Source: Pseudomonas cremoricolorata DSM 17059 = NBRC 16634 (GTDB taxonomy: Bacteria; Pseudomonadota; Gammaproteobacteria; Pseudomonadales; Pseudomonadaceae). From it: a DNA stretch of 64,000 nucleotides. Positions 1 through 9,335 of this stretch are shown piece by piece. The stretch's first letter is position 1, and the number at the start of each line of letters is the position of its first letter. The DNA lies in NCBI RefSeq assembly GCF_000425745.1, contig NZ_AUEA01000007.1, positions 124,001 through 188,000 on the forward strand, read 5' to 3'. The position numbers and the translations under genes are program-made. The notes below the pieces were generated by a model. It searched no databases. It had not been told where the DNA came from and saw nothing but the letters and a program-made list of their open reading frames with translations.

Positions 1-57
1 GCGCTGCGGGATTTTCTCCAGGCCAATCTCGACCCGGCCTGGGTGCTACAGGCATGA
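1..57 (+). CDS. 3' end of an unidentified protein-coding gene
   Basis: The first 57 bases read as 18 codons in frame 1 ending with a TGA stop at 55-57; the C-terminus reads DPAWVLQA. The rest lies outside the window, so no function can be given. It converges on fadL, with the hairpin at 61-79 between them. The reading frame is supported only by its position and lack of stops, so this is a modest-confidence partial call. Confidence 0.5.
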   Translation, partial: ALRDFLQANLDPAWVLQA

Positions 58-80
58 AAAAGCCGCCCTGTGGGCGGCTT
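57..80 (-). terminator. Rho-independent terminator of fadL
   Basis: An 8-bp perfect stem, AGCCGCCC at 61-68 pairing with GGGCGGCT at 72-79, has a 3-nt loop. On the minus strand it is followed by a T run (bases 57-60), as expected for a terminator of the minus-strand fadL gene that ends at 100. On the plus strand only two T follow, so it is weaker for the upstream gene. Confidence 0.8.
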
Positions 81-99
81 GATCATCAGCGGCGGTGAC

Positions 100-1365
100 T
101 CAGAAGCGGTAGGTCAGCGATGCACCTACGCCATGGGCGCTGTTTTCGTACTTGGCCTGGTAGCTGCCTTTGGTGGCGCTGACCTGGTTGACCTTGGTGT
201 CTTCTTCCCACAGGTAGGAGTAGGCGACGTCGACGGTCATGTCTTCGGTCGGGCTCCAGCCGGCGCCGACGCTGAAGATCTTGCGATCACCGGTAGGAAT
301 GCGCGGCGAGCGGTCGTGGTTGTTGGTCGGCGACTGGTCGACGGTGAAGCCGGTACGCAGTACCCACTCCTTGTTGACCTTGTACGACGCGCCAATGGCA
401 TGGGCCCAGGTGTCGTGCCAGTTCTGATCTTCCTTGATGGTCTCGAACGCGGAGCCAACCAACGGCCCTGGGACATCGTTCTGCACGGTGATGTCTTTCA
501 GGCGGCTCCAGCGGGTCCAGGTGCTGCCCGCGTAGAGGGTCCACTGATCATCCAGTTCGTGGGTGACCGAAAGGTCGACCGATTCCGGGGTCTTGATCTT
601 CAACGACGCGTCGAACTTGTTGCCGTTGAACGGGCCGATCAGCGGCGTGCTGACACGGGTCTTGCCTTCGAGCTTGTAGTCGACCATCGAGTGGTAGGTC
701 AGGCCGACGCGGGTGCGATCGGTGGCCTGGACCAACAGGCCGACGTTGTAGCCCACGGCGGTGTCGTCGCCCTTGATCTTCACTTCGCCGTCGGTGGTGC
801 CCGGCACGGGCGGAGAGAGCAGGCTGGAACCCAGTTCGCCGCGGATACGGTTGATGGTCGGGCCGAAGCCGATCGACACGCGGTCGTTGAAGGCATAGCT
901 GACGGTAGGCTGGAAGGTGACCACTTCGACGTGGCTTTTCTTGCCCCAGTAGCGGGCAGCGTCATCGCTACCGTAGTCGGTGACCAGGCCGAAAGGCACG
1001 TACACGCCGAAACCGACGCTCCAGTGATCGTCGATGGGTTTGACGTAGTAGCCCATCGGTACACCGACTACCGGCACCATGTCGCCGTCGGTTTCACCAC
1101 CGAAGTTGCTGCCTGGGCCGGAGATGTCTGTCTTGGCGATGACCGCGGCGCCGCCGACGGTGACCTGCTGGCGCTTGAGGCGCGACATGCCGGCCGGGTT
1201 GCCGTAGACGGTGCTGGCATCTTCGGCAGAAGAAGAACGACCCGCAAACCCCGTGCCCATGCCGCTGACGCTTTGTTCGTTAAGGGCAAAGCCGGCGGCG
1301 AACAGCTGGGTAGAGGCCAATGCCACTGCCATGCCGAGGGAGGTTTTGAGCATTACTCTTTTCAT
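100..1365 (-). CDS. fadL: FadL/OmpP1-family outer-membrane long-chain fatty acid transporter
   Basis: A 421-residue outer-membrane beta-barrel of the FadL/Toluene_X family, which lets hydrophobic substrates such as long-chain fatty acids cross the outer membrane. Residues 1 to about 24 form a signal peptide ending in LFAA. The mature N-terminus GFALNEQSVSGMGTGFAG is the family's hatch signature, followed by the ASTVYGNPAGM motif. The C-terminus ends in YRF, typical of barrel insertion signals. An AGGAG lies about 10 nt before the chosen ATG; an in-frame ATG four codons on is also possible. The gene is monocistronic, with its own terminator. Exact substrate is inferred from family; aromatic-hydrocarbon porins share the fold. 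Confidence 0.9.
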   Translation of the reverse strand: MKRVMLKTSLGMAVALASTQLFAAGFALNEQSVSGMGTGFAGRSSSAEDASTVYGNPAGMSRLKRQQVTVGGAAVIAKTDISGPGSNFGGETDGDMVPVVGVPMGYYVKPIDDHWSVGFGVYVPFGLVTDYGSDDAARYWGKKSHVEVVTFQPTVSYAFNDRVSIGFGPTINRIRGELGSSLLSPPVPGTTDGEVKIKGDDTAVGYNVGLLVQATDRTRVGLTYHSMVDYKLEGKTRVSTPLIGPFNGNKFDASLKIKTPESVDLSVTHELDDQWTLYAGSTWTRWSRLKDITVQNDVPGPLVGSAFETIKEDQNWHDTWAHAIGASYKVNKEWVLRTGFTVDQSPTNNHDRSPRIPTGDRKIFSVGAGWSPTEDMTVDVAYSYLWEEDTKVNQVSATKGSYQAKYENSAHGVGASLTYRF

Positions 1366-1512
1366 TATTAGTTAACTCCTAGGGATCTCCGGGGCGAAAA
1401 GCTACCAACAAAACTCAGGCCGCGCTAGCGCTCATATCGCGGAAGTTAGGCTATTTTTGTAGGACAATCCGACCAGAAGACACCCCGTTCCTGTTGGGTT
1501 GTAGGACGCTTC

Positions 1513-1995
1513 CTAAAGTACGGGTGATGCTTTCTTCTTTACACAACTGTCCCACGCCTCGGCGAAGTCTCGCAGGCGGCCGTGGGGGTTGAATGTCTGT
1601 CGCCAGATGCGTGCCAGGCCGGCGATGTCGTCGGCAGCCGGCAGGGGCGTGGCCTGCTCCTCGATGAGCATCCACGCGATGGCAGTGGCGTAACGCAGGT
1701 TGACGGTGAGTTCCAGGTGCGGACCGCGCAGAAAGGCGTGCTGACTGGCCAGGCCGCGAACCAGGCTGGCGCGCTCGGGATCCTCGGCGAGGTAGTGGTC
1801 CCACAAGGTGGTGTGGCGGCTCTCGTCGATTCGGTACAGGCCGTGGCCGCGACGACCATGCAGGGCTGCACCGAGTGCCGATTGGCTTGCAGCGACGCCC
1901 AGCAGCAGGGCTTCGGCGCTGGCGCAATGACGGTCGAGGTACACTAGGGTCGGTCGGATGACGTACTGGCTCAGCTCTTTGGCGGCGATACCCAT
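1513..1995 (-). CDS. Conserved hypothetical protein, about 160 residues
   Basis: The open frame runs upstream to 2079, but the ATG at 1995 is preceded by GAGGG at good spacing (GCGAGGGCATC-ATG), giving a 160-residue protein starting MGIAAKELSQYVIRPTL. No signal peptide or membrane segment is evident. The sequence is Ala/Leu-rich with conserved-looking stretches such as RHTTLWDHYL and RIWRQTFNPHGR. I do not recognise a domain. It may be a Pseudomonas-specific cytoplasmic protein. It lies on the same strand as fadL but about 150 bp away, so it is probably a separate unit. Confidence 0.65.
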   Translation of the reverse strand: MGIAAKELSQYVIRPTLVYLDRHCASAEALLLGVAASQSALGAALHGRRGHGLYRIDESRHTTLWDHYLAEDPERASLVRGLASQHAFLRGPHLELTVNLRYATAIAWMLIEEQATPLPAADDIAGLARIWRQTFNPHGRLRDFAEAWDSCVKKKASPVL

Positions 1996-2244
1996 GATGC
2001 CCTCGCACTGGATAATGACCGACGGGCGCTGGGGCTTGGCAGCAGGAGAAGAGTCAGGCCCGTCGGAAGCGGCGAGCACCGCTCGAGTTGAAGTGTAGTG
2101 TGAGAATCATGAGGTAAAGGGCTGTTTTTAAATCGATTGCTGCCCGATGCTGCGGGGTATATGCCCGCTGGCGATTAACCCGCGATGCATCAGGCAGTTA
2201 GCGAAGGCTGGTATTCAGGGGGTGAATGACCAGATATAGGCGGA

Positions 2245-2469
2245 TCATGCGGTCAGCGACTGGCGCGTACGCTCGATCACGGCCTGCAGCGGCGCAGCCT
2301 GACTGTATTGCTCGGCGTACAGGCGCTCGCTATGGCAAGCAATGCCGTTCTCGTCGACCAAGGTGAAGCTGAAGCTGTCCTTGCGCGGTGCAACGATCAG
2401 GCACTTGAGGGGTGCGAATGCCTGGGAAAGGGTCCCAAAGGCGGATTGGATATGGTGATGGTTTGTCAT
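2245..2469 (-). CDS. DUF3509-family small protein
   Basis: A 74-residue protein from the ATG at 2469, with an AGGA about 11 nt upstream; a longer frame to 2538 has no better site. The pattern of an AFxPLKCLIVAPRKD segment, then SFTLVDENGIACHSERL and a C-terminal VIERTRQSL helix, matches the DUF3509 family of short Pseudomonas proteins. Function is unknown. It is flanked on its upstream side by a gene-poor stretch, so it probably has its own promoter. Confidence 0.7.
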   Translation of the reverse strand: MTNHHHIQSAFGTLSQAFAPLKCLIVAPRKDSFSFTLVDENGIACHSERLYAEQYSQAAPLQAVIERTRQSLTA

Positions 2470-3429
2470 TTTTTTGAGGTTCCTGCTCAAGACACGGGAT
2501 TCGATCCGTGCACTATAGAAACGTTCCAGTGACGCCATTATTAAACGGCGAAAAACCTGGCTGGAACAAAGAGCAGTCAGCTGGGCGCTGAAATAGGTGT
2601 GCGCTGGACTGACTGGTAGGTACTTCGGAAGGCGGGCAACACATCAGGGCTCAGGTAAAGGCCGCTGGAGAAGATCCCGATCAATTGTTCATTCGATTCG
2701 CGCTGGCGAGGCCGTTGGCTGCGTTGGCGAATCATCGTGGGCCTGTCCTGGTTTCAGCGAGGCTGTCTAAGGTGACAGGTGGTCGCAAGGACATCGTCGT
2801 GTGGACGATATGGCGGGAATTGACGTTCTGCTTAGGTACTAACGAGGCGCACCTTACAACAGGAAGCGTTGCCCTGCAAGGATTATTTTCCCGTTCAGGC
2901 AAGCCGGCAAGTATGCCGGCAAAACCCGCTGTTGGGAAGTCACGCCCCGTGTCGCCTGGTTGCAGCAAGCGCCCGTGCAATGCACTTTGTGCTGCCTTCA
3001 GTCAATACTTGTACACATTGGCTGTGCAGGCTGTAAAAGCCCTGCAACAGCGCCTGGCGCCATCGCCAATGACTTGACTGCCTGCTTAAGTCAATGAATA
3101 AAAACACTATTTTTGGCTGGTGAAAAAATCGTCAGTTTGACTGCAAGCCCCAGCCCATAAGGGTTTGCGGGGTCTTCAGGGGGGTTGTCCACTGAGTTAT
3201 CCACAGCTTCTGTGGATTGTCGCGTGCGCTTGCTCTAGGACGGGCACCTTGACCGTTCCATGACAGGGCAGGGGTTGAGCTTCACCTTGACAGCGATGCG
3301 AGGCAATCGCGGAAACGTCAAGAAAAGATCATCAGACCTTTCGCAAAATTTCATCGAATCCAGTCGGGCCCTCGTGGAAAAAAAAGAGTAGAGTGGCGCG
3401 CTTTTCGAAATGACCAACGCTGTGCGCTG
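2470..3429. other. Gene-poor intergenic stretch of about 960 bp
   Basis: No open frame here has convincing codon use or a ribosome site. What can be seen: a small hairpin GCCGGCA/TGCCGGC at 2903-2920; a TTGACT box at 3074-3079 with AATAAA 17 bp downstream that could be a weak promoter, the TTGACT also pairing with AGTCAA at 3089-3094; and a DnaA-box pair near 3197-3219. An unannotated small RNA is possible but not demonstrable from sequence alone. Confidence 0.5.
3197..3219. promoter_or_regulatory. Perfect DnaA box plus a facing degenerate copy
   Basis: TTATCCACA at 3197-3205 is an exact match to the DnaA-box consensus. A second half, TGTGGATTG at 3211-3219, is the reverse complement of a near-match, so two boxes face each other with a CTT-containing spacer and also form a CCACAG/CTGTGG hairpin. 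Whether DnaA binds here is inference; single boxes occur by chance in a genome. Confidence 0.35.
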
Positions 3430-3750
3430 ATGATCTCCCGCGATAAACACCCGTCCCCCGCAGCCTCGGCTGCACCTGTGCGCAAACGCTTTTCCCTCAA
3501 GGTTGCCCTGTGGCTGCTCGATAGCCCGCACCTGGGGCACAAACCCAAGGTCAAGCACCTGGCCGGCCGCCTGCTCAAGCAGCCCGCGCGCCAGGGTGTG
3601 GTGGTGGCGCAGAGCCGTCTGGGGCAACTGTTGTGCCGTGATTGCGGCAGCCCGCGCGATCGGCGCATTGGCCACCAGTTGCTGCGCCAGGCCGCCCGTG
3701 CGGGCGATGCCCAGGCGCAGCGGGTCTACGCCGAGCTGCGCGAGGACTGA
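3430..3750 (+). CDS. Sel1-like repeat small protein
   Basis: A 106-residue basic protein. From about residue 38 it shows two copies of the Sel1/TPR-like pattern (AGRLLKQPARQGVVVAQSRL then GHQLLRQAARAGDAQAQ), i.e. alternating A-x-L-L helices with a G-x-x-x-A-Q turn, as in short Sel1-like Pseudomonas proteins. Such repeats mediate protein contacts; the partner is unknown. No good Shine-Dalgarno precedes the ATG at 3430. It lies about 70 bp upstream of rmuC on the same strand. Confidence 0.65.
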   Translation: MISRDKHPSPAASAAPVRKRFSLKVALWLLDSPHLGHKPKVKHLAGRLLKQPARQGVVVAQSRLGQLLCRDCGSPRDRRIGHQLLRQAARAGDAQAQRVYAELRED

Positions 3751-3819
3751 TCACCCCGGCCAGGGCAGCAACGCACCTGATAAGCTGGCGGCTTTTGCCA
3801 ACCTGCATTCGGAGTCGTC

Positions 3820-5304
3820 ATGGCAGTGGATATGGCCAGCATCCTGCTGGGCTTGATCGTCGCCGCACTACCTTGCCTGGGCTGGGCCTGGCAGAGCCAA
3901 CGCCGCCTGAGCAGCGCCCAGGCCGCGCAGACCCTCGCCCAAGAGCGTCTGGCTGCGGCGCAACTGGCCCAGGAGGGCTTGCAGGCGCAGCTCGAGGCCA
4001 GCCGCGACGAAATCAGCGACCTCAGTGAAGCCAATGCGCTGAAGCAGGCCAACTTGGCCGCCCAGCAGCGCGAGGTCGAGTTGCTGCAGATCGAGCGTGA
4101 CAACGCCCGCGACGCCGCCCACGCCTGGAGCCTGGAGCGCAACAACCGCGAGGCTGAGCTACGTCGTCTGGATGCCCAGGCCGCGCGCCTGGAAGCCGAG
4201 CTGCGTGAGCAACAGGACAACCATCAGCAACGCCTGGAGGACGTGCAGCAGGCCCGCGATACCTTGCGTGCGCAGTTCGCCGAGCTGGCCACGAAGATTT
4301 TCGACGAGCGCGAGCAGCGTTTCGCTCAGACCAGCCAGCAGCACCTCGGGCAACTGCTCGACCCCCTCAAGGAGCGCATTCAGGCATTCGAAAAGCGTGT
4401 CGAGGACAGCTACCAGCAAGAGGCCCGCGAGCGCTTCTCGCTGGGCAAGGAACTTGAGCGTCTGCAACAGCTCAACCAGCGTCTGTCGGATGAAGCCACC
4501 AACCTCACCCAGGCGCTCAAAGGGCAGAAGACCCAGGGCAACTGGGGTGAGCTGATTCTCGAACGGGTGCTCGAGCACGCCGGGCTGGAAAAGGGGCGCG
4601 AGTACCAGACTCAAGTCAGCCTCAAGAGCGCCGATGGCGAGCGTTTCCAGCCCGATGTGCTGATCATGCTGCCGGGCGACAAACAAGTGATCGTCGACTC
4701 CAAGGTCAGCCTCACCGCCTACCAGCAATACGTCAGCGACCCCGACCAGAAGAGCGCCCAGGCTGCGCTCAAGCAGCACGTGCAGTCGCTGCGCAATCAC
4801 GTCAAAGGGCTGTCCGGCAAGGATTACAACCGTCTCGAAGGCCTGCACAGCCTCGATTTCGTGCTGCTCTTCATCCCCATCGAAGCGGCGTTCTCCGCCG
4901 CCCTGCAAGCCGAACCGAACCTGTTCCAAGAGGCCTTCGACCGGCAGATCGTCATCGTCAGCCCGACCACCTTGCTGGCCACTCTGAGGGTCATCGACAG
5001 CCTGTGGAAGCAGGAGCGACAAAGCCAGAACGCCCGCGAGATCGCCGAGCGCGCCGGCTGGCTGTACGACAAGTTCGTGCTGTTCATCCAGGACCTCGAC
5101 GAACTGGGCAATCGTCTGCAACAGGTCGACAAAGCCTACGCGGCAGCGCGCAACAAGCTTTGCGAGGGGCGTGGCAACCTGGTCAGCCGCAGCGAGCAGC
5201 TCAAGCTGCTCGGCGCACGCGCCAGCAAGAGCCTGCCGGCTGACCTGCTCGAGCGCGCGCTGTCCAGCGAAGGGGTCAGTGCACCAAGCTCAGATGGCGA
5301 TTGA
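3820..5304 (+). CDS. rmuC: DNA recombination protein RmuC
   Basis: A 494-residue protein. Residues 1-25 form an N-terminal hydrophobic segment, residues about 25-200 a long Glu/Gln/Arg-rich coiled coil, and residues about 210-450 the RmuC domain with a PD-(D/E)xK-like nuclease fold (QGNWGELILERVLEHAGL, then PDVLIMLPGDKQVIVDSKVSL). RmuC limits inversions at short inverted repeats in E. coli. GGAG precedes the ATG. Its 3' end overlaps that of convergent crbS by 29 bp. Length and domain order are normal for the family. Confidence 0.93.
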   Translation: MAVDMASILLGLIVAALPCLGWAWQSQRRLSSAQAAQTLAQERLAAAQLAQEGLQAQLEASRDEISDLSEANALKQANLAAQQREVELLQIERDNARDAAHAWSLERNNREAELRRLDAQAARLEAELREQQDNHQQRLEDVQQARDTLRAQFAELATKIFDEREQRFAQTSQQHLGQLLDPLKERIQAFEKRVEDSYQQEARERFSLGKELERLQQLNQRLSDEATNLTQALKGQKTQGNWGELILERVLEHAGLEKGREYQTQVSLKSADGERFQPDVLIMLPGDKQVIVDSKVSLTAYQQYVSDPDQKSAQAALKQHVQSLRNHVKGLSGKDYNRLEGLHSLDFVLLFIPIEAAFSAALQAEPNLFQEAFDRQIVIVSPTTLLATLRVIDSLWKQERQSQNAREIAERAGWLYDKFVLFIQDLDELGNRLQQVDKAYAAARNKLCEGRGNLVSRSEQLKLLGARASKSLPADLLERALSSEGVSAPSSDGD

Positions 5305-8300
5305 GCAACGCCCGCAGCGCTGCCGGCTTGACCGGCTTGGGCAGGTAGTCAAGGCCCGCCGCATGCACCTGGGCGATGGTCTCGCTGCGTCCGTCGGCGC
5401 TGATCACCACCCCCGGCACCGGCTCGCCCAGACGGGTGCGTAGCCAGGCCATCAGTTCGGTGCCGGTATCGCCGTCGTCCAGGTGATAGTCCACCAGCGC
5501 CAGGTGTGGGCGCAGGCCATCGGCCAGCAGGGTCTGGCATTGCGCGCGGTTGGCGGCGGTCGACACCGTGCAGCCCCAGCGGCTGAGCAGGCTGGTCATG
5601 CCCACCAGGATGCTCTCTTCGTTGTCCACGCATAGCACCTGCAAACCGGCCAGCGGCTGGCCGGCCTGCTCGCCGGGGGTGCTGGCCAGCGCCGCCGGGG
5701 CGTGGGAAATCGGCACGCCGACGCGGAACACACTGCCTTTGCCCGGCCACGAACGCACCTCGATCGGATGGCCCAGCACCCGGCACAGGCCATCGGCAAT
5801 CGCCAGGCCCAGGCCCAGACCCTTTTCCGCGCGGGTCTGGTGGCTGTCCAGGCGTTTGAACTCCTGGAAAATCACCTGCAGTTTATCGTCGGCGATGCCC
5901 GGGCCGCGGTCCCACACCTCCAGCCACAGCCGCTCGCCGTCCCGCCGCGCACCGAGCAGAATCGGGCTCTTGCCGTAGCGCAGGGCGTTGGTCAGGAAGT
6001 TCTGCAGCACCCGGCGCAGCAGCTTGATGTCGCTGTGCACCCGCAGGCGACTGCCGCGCAGGCGGAACTCCAGCTGCTTCTGCGCCGCCAGCGCCTTGAA
6101 CTCGGCGCCCAGGGTGTCGAACAGCTCGCTCAGGGCGAAAGGTTTGGCGTCCGGGGTGATCTTGCGGTTTTCCAGACGCGAGATATCCAGCAGGTCGCTG
6201 ATCAGCTCTTCAGCCGAGCGCAGCGAGCTGTCCAGGTGCTGCACCAGTTGCCGGGCATCGTCGCTCAAGGCCTCTTCCTGCTGCGACAACGCCGCCGAGA
6301 ACAACCGCGCGGCGTTGAGCGGCTGCATCAGGTCGTGGCTGACGGCGGCGAGAAAGCGCGTCTTCGACTGGCTGACCGCTTCGGCCTGGCTCTTGGCCTC
6401 CGACAGCGCCTGGTTCAGCTGCGACAGCTCGTGGGTGCGTTCGGCGACCCGCTGTTCGAGGCTTTCATTGGCGTCCTTGAGCGCCTGCTCGGCGTCGCGG
6501 AACGGGGTGATGTCGGTGAAGCTCATGACGAAGCCGCCACCGGGCATGGGGTTACCGATCAGTTCGATCACCCGGCCATTGGGGAACAGCCGTTCGGAGG
6601 TGTGGGCGCGGCCCTGACGCATCCAGTGCAGCCGACGCGCGACGTGCACGTGCGCTTCGCCAGGGCCGCACAGGCCGCGCTCGGCGTTGAAGCGAATGAT
6701 GTCGGCAATCGGCCGACCGACGCTGATCAGCCCGTCGGGGTAGTTGAACAGCTCGAGGTAGCGGCGGTTCCAGGCCACCAGGTGCAGGTTCTGGTCGACC
6801 ACACTGATGCCCTGGTTGATGTTTTCGATAGCGCCTTGCAGCAGCGCGCGGTTGAACTGCAGCACCTCTGAGGCTTCATCGGCGATGCGCACGACGTCTT
6901 CGAGCTGCATGTCGCGGCCTTCGATGGCGGCCTTGACCACGGCGCGGGTCGAGGAGGTGCCGAGCACCCCTGCCAGCAGCCGTTCGGTGTGCTCGATCCA
7001 GTCGCCGTCGGCGTTCTGGTTGGGGTTGAAGGATTTACCTTGCAGGTCGGCGAAGCGCTCGAAGCTGTGCCGCGCGCGCTCTTCACCGACGAAACGTGCC
7101 GCCAGGTTGAGCAAGTCGTCGATCTGCACCGCCAGCAGCGAGCGGCTGCCCGGACGCGGGCTACTCTGCTGGCCGATGAAGCGCCCGGCCTGCCAGTGTT
7201 CGGAAACCCGCGTGCGCGACAGCACCGAGACCCAGGCGAACAGGGTGAAGTTGCCCGCCAGCGACAGCACCACGCCTTGGGTCAGCGGGCTGATCGGCAG
7301 GTTCAGCGGGTTGCCGTGCAGCCAGTCCAGGCCGGGGAACAGCGCCAGCGACCAGCCGGCACTGTGCGCGGTGATCGGCAGCACCAGGGTGTAGAACCAC
7401 AGGAAGATGCCCGCCGCCAGCCCCGCGAACACGCCGCGGCGGTTGGCCTGCTTCCAATACAGCGCACCGAGCATCGCCGGCGCCAGCTGCGTGACCGCAG
7501 CGAAGGCGATCTGGCCGATGGTGGCCAGGCTTGCGGTGGAACCGAGCAGGCGATAACTGACGTAAGCCAGCAGCAGAATGACCACGATGGTCACCCGGCG
7601 CACCGAGAGCATCCAGTGGCGGAACACCTCGAAGGGGCGCTCGGCGTTGTTGCGGCGCAGCAGCCAGGGCAACAGCATGTCGTTGGAAACCATGGTCGAC
7701 AGCGCCACCGCCTCGACGATGACCATGCCGGTGGCCGCCGAGGCGCCGCCGATGAACGCCAGCAGGGCAAGGCTTGGGTGCGCTTCGGCCAGCGGCAGGC
7801 TGATGACGAACGAGTCGGACATCACCGTGCCGGGCAGCAGCATCTGCCCGGCCAGGGCGATCGGCACCACGAACAGCGCCGCCAGCGCCAGATACAGCGG
7901 GAATACCCAGCGCGCCATGCGCACATCCTGCGGGTCGATGTTCTCGACCACGGTGACGTGGAATTGCCGCGGCAGGCAGATGATCGCCATCATCGCCACG
8001 CAGGTCTGCACCACCATCGACGGCCAGTTGATGGTCTCTTGCCAGTAATTGTCGAGCTGCACCGACTGGCGCGCCTGGGTGAACAGGTCGTCGAAGCCGT
8101 CGTACAGGTTGAACACCACGAAGATGCCCACGGCGAGAAACGCCAGCAGCTTGACCAGTGATTCGAAGGCAATCGCCAGGACCATGCCGCGGTGGTGCTC
8201 GGTCACATCCAGGCTACGCGTGCCGAAGACGATGGCGAACACTGCCAGCACCAGCGACACCACCAGCGCGGTGTCCTGCACACGGGTGCCGGTGGCATCG

Positions 8301-8752
8301 GCGTTGGCGCCGATCAGCAGGTTCACGCCGAGCACGATGCCCTTGAGCTGCAAGGCGATGTACGGCAGCACCCCGACCAGGCAGATCAGCGCCACCACCA
8401 CCGCCAGCGACTGCGACTTGCCGTAGCGCGCGGCGATGAAGTCGGCGATCGAGGTGATGTTTTCCTGCTTGCTGATCAGCACCATCTTCTGCACCACCCA
8501 GGGCGCGAAGATCAGCAGCAGGATCGGCCCCAGGTAAATCGGCAGGAACGCCCACAGCTGTTCAGCGGCCTGGCCCACCGCGCCGAAGAATGTCCAGCTG
8601 GTGCAGTACACCGCCAGCGACAGGCTGTACACCCACGCGCGCAGGCGCGGCGGCAGCGGCGTGCTACGCCGATCACCGTAGAAGGCGATGGCGAACATGA
8701 TGGCCATATAGGCCAGGGCGACGACGGCGATCAGCCCGCTGGACAACGACAT
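5276..8752 (-). CDS. crbS: CrbS/MxtR-type symporter-domain hybrid histidine kinase
   Basis: An 1158-residue inner-membrane sensor. Residues 1 to about 540 form a sodium:solute-symporter-like domain with about 12-13 membrane segments; a PAS segment starts near 640 (NINQGISVVDQN). A short coiled coil then leads to the H-box with His806 (AAVSHDLMQPLNAARL), an ATPase domain, and a C-terminal receiver with phospho-acceptor Asp1088 and the PKPVKP lysine. This architecture is that of CrbS (MxtR in P. aeruginosa), which with a separate CrbR/ErdR regulator activates acs and actP during acetate use. GGAG precedes the ATG. It is divergent from yjcH-actP, which fits. The cognate regulator is not in this window. 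Confidence 0.88.
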   Translation of the reverse strand: MSLSSGLIAVVALAYMAIMFAIAFYGDRRSTPLPPRLRAWVYSLSLAVYCTSWTFFGAVGQAAEQLWAFLPIYLGPILLLIFAPWVVQKMVLISKQENITSIADFIAARYGKSQSLAVVVALICLVGVLPYIALQLKGIVLGVNLLIGANADATGTRVQDTALVVSLVLAVFAIVFGTRSLDVTEHHRGMVLAIAFESLVKLLAFLAVGIFVVFNLYDGFDDLFTQARQSVQLDNYWQETINWPSMVVQTCVAMMAIICLPRQFHVTVVENIDPQDVRMARWVFPLYLALAALFVVPIALAGQMLLPGTVMSDSFVISLPLAEAHPSLALLAFIGGASAATGMVIVEAVALSTMVSNDMLLPWLLRRNNAERPFEVFRHWMLSVRRVTIVVILLLAYVSYRLLGSTASLATIGQIAFAAVTQLAPAMLGALYWKQANRRGVFAGLAAGIFLWFYTLVLPITAHSAGWSLALFPGLDWLHGNPLNLPISPLTQGVVLSLAGNFTLFAWVSVLSRTRVSEHWQAGRFIGQQSSPRPGSRSLLAVQIDDLLNLAARFVGEERARHSFERFADLQGKSFNPNQNADGDWIEHTERLLAGVLGTSSTRAVVKAAIEGRDMQLEDVVRIADEASEVLQFNRALLQGAIENINQGISVVDQNLHLVAWNRRYLELFNYPDGLISVGRPIADIIRFNAERGLCGPGEAHVHVARRLHWMRQGRAHTSERLFPNGRVIELIGNPMPGGGFVMSFTDITPFRDAEQALKDANESLEQRVAERTHELSQLNQALSEAKSQAEAVSQSKTRFLAAVSHDLMQPLNAARLFSAALSQQEEALSDDARQLVQHLDSSLRSAEELISDLLDISRLENRKITPDAKPFALSELFDTLGAEFKALAAQKQLEFRLRGSRLRVHSDIKLLRRVLQNFLTNALRYGKSPILLGARRDGERLWLEVWDRGPGIADDKLQVIFQEFKRLDSHQTRAEKGLGLGLAIADGLCRVLGHPIEVRSWPGKGSVFRVGVPISHAPAALASTPGEQAGQPLAGLQVLCVDNEESILVGMTSLLSRWGCTVSTAANRAQCQTLLADGLRPHLALVDYHLDDGDTGTELMAWLRTRLGEPVPGVVISADGRSETIAQVHAAGLDYLPKPVKPAALRALLNRHLSLVH

Positions 8753-9023
8753 GACGACTCCGGGGGCAGAAGTGGGCGTTTGAAGCGATCAGCGAAGTCT
8801 GGCAGGTCGCACGATCGACGTCAGTTCCGACCATGGTCGCAGTGGCGAGACGTCGCAGTCCAGAGCCGCCACAGGGTGCATGCCGTGGGCATTTGGCGCT
8901 GCGCTTTGTTACTCAGCGTGCAAGACACTGTTTCATCTAAGACTAAGGTCGTCTGGTTGGTTGGCGCGGCGGGCCTAAAGTTGAATCGGGTTTTCCCTAC
9001 TTTGTGCTGCTAGGACAAAAACA
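8753..9023. promoter_or_regulatory. Divergent control region between crbS and yjcH-actP
   Basis: The 271-bp gap must hold promoters for both directions. A conspicuous imperfect dyad, AGACTAAGGTCGTCT, lies at 8940-8954, about 70 bp before the yjcH start, and a related GGCCTAAAGTTG follows at about 8971. I suggest these as candidate regulator sites; no consensus for the CrbR family was checked. No sigma-54 signature with correct spacing was found. Confidence 0.35.
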
Positions 9024-9335
9024 ATGAACGACAGCATTTACCTATCGATACAGAACAGCCCGAGGTTCAAGGAGCTGGTGCGCAAGCGCGAGCGTTTTGC
9101 CTGGATTCTCTCGGCCATCATGCTCGGCCTTTACTGCGGTTTCATCCTGCTCATCGCCTATGGCCCGCATTTGCTGGGTGCCAAGATCAGCCCTGATTCG
9201 TCCGTCACCTGGGGCATCCCGCTCGGGGTCGGCCTGATCGTCTCGGCGTTCGTGCTCACCGCCATCTACGTGCGTCGCGCCAACGGCGAATTCGACGACC
9301 TGAACAACGCCATCCTCAAGGAGGCCCAGCAATGA
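9024..9335 (+). CDS. yjcH: DUF485 inner-membrane protein YjcH
   Basis: A 103-residue protein with two hydrophobic segments (about residues 24-46 and 60-82) flanked by charged ends. It matches the DUF485 family that is almost always encoded directly upstream of acetate/solute symporters. AGGA lies about 9 nt before the ATG. Its TGA overlaps the actP ATG by four bases (ATGATG at 9332), indicating translational coupling. The role is probably in symporter assembly or function; this is inference from conserved linkage. Confidence 0.9.
   Translation: MNDSIYLSIQNSPRFKELVRKRERFAWILSAIMLGLYCGFILLIAYGPHLLGAKISPDSSVTWGIPLGVGLIVSAFVLTAIYVRRANGEFDDLNNAILKEAQQ

Noticed and set aside
2685..3077. Plus-strand frame of 130 codons in the gene-poor stretch
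   Set aside because: Codon use is atypical, no ribosome site precedes the ATG, and no domain is recognised.
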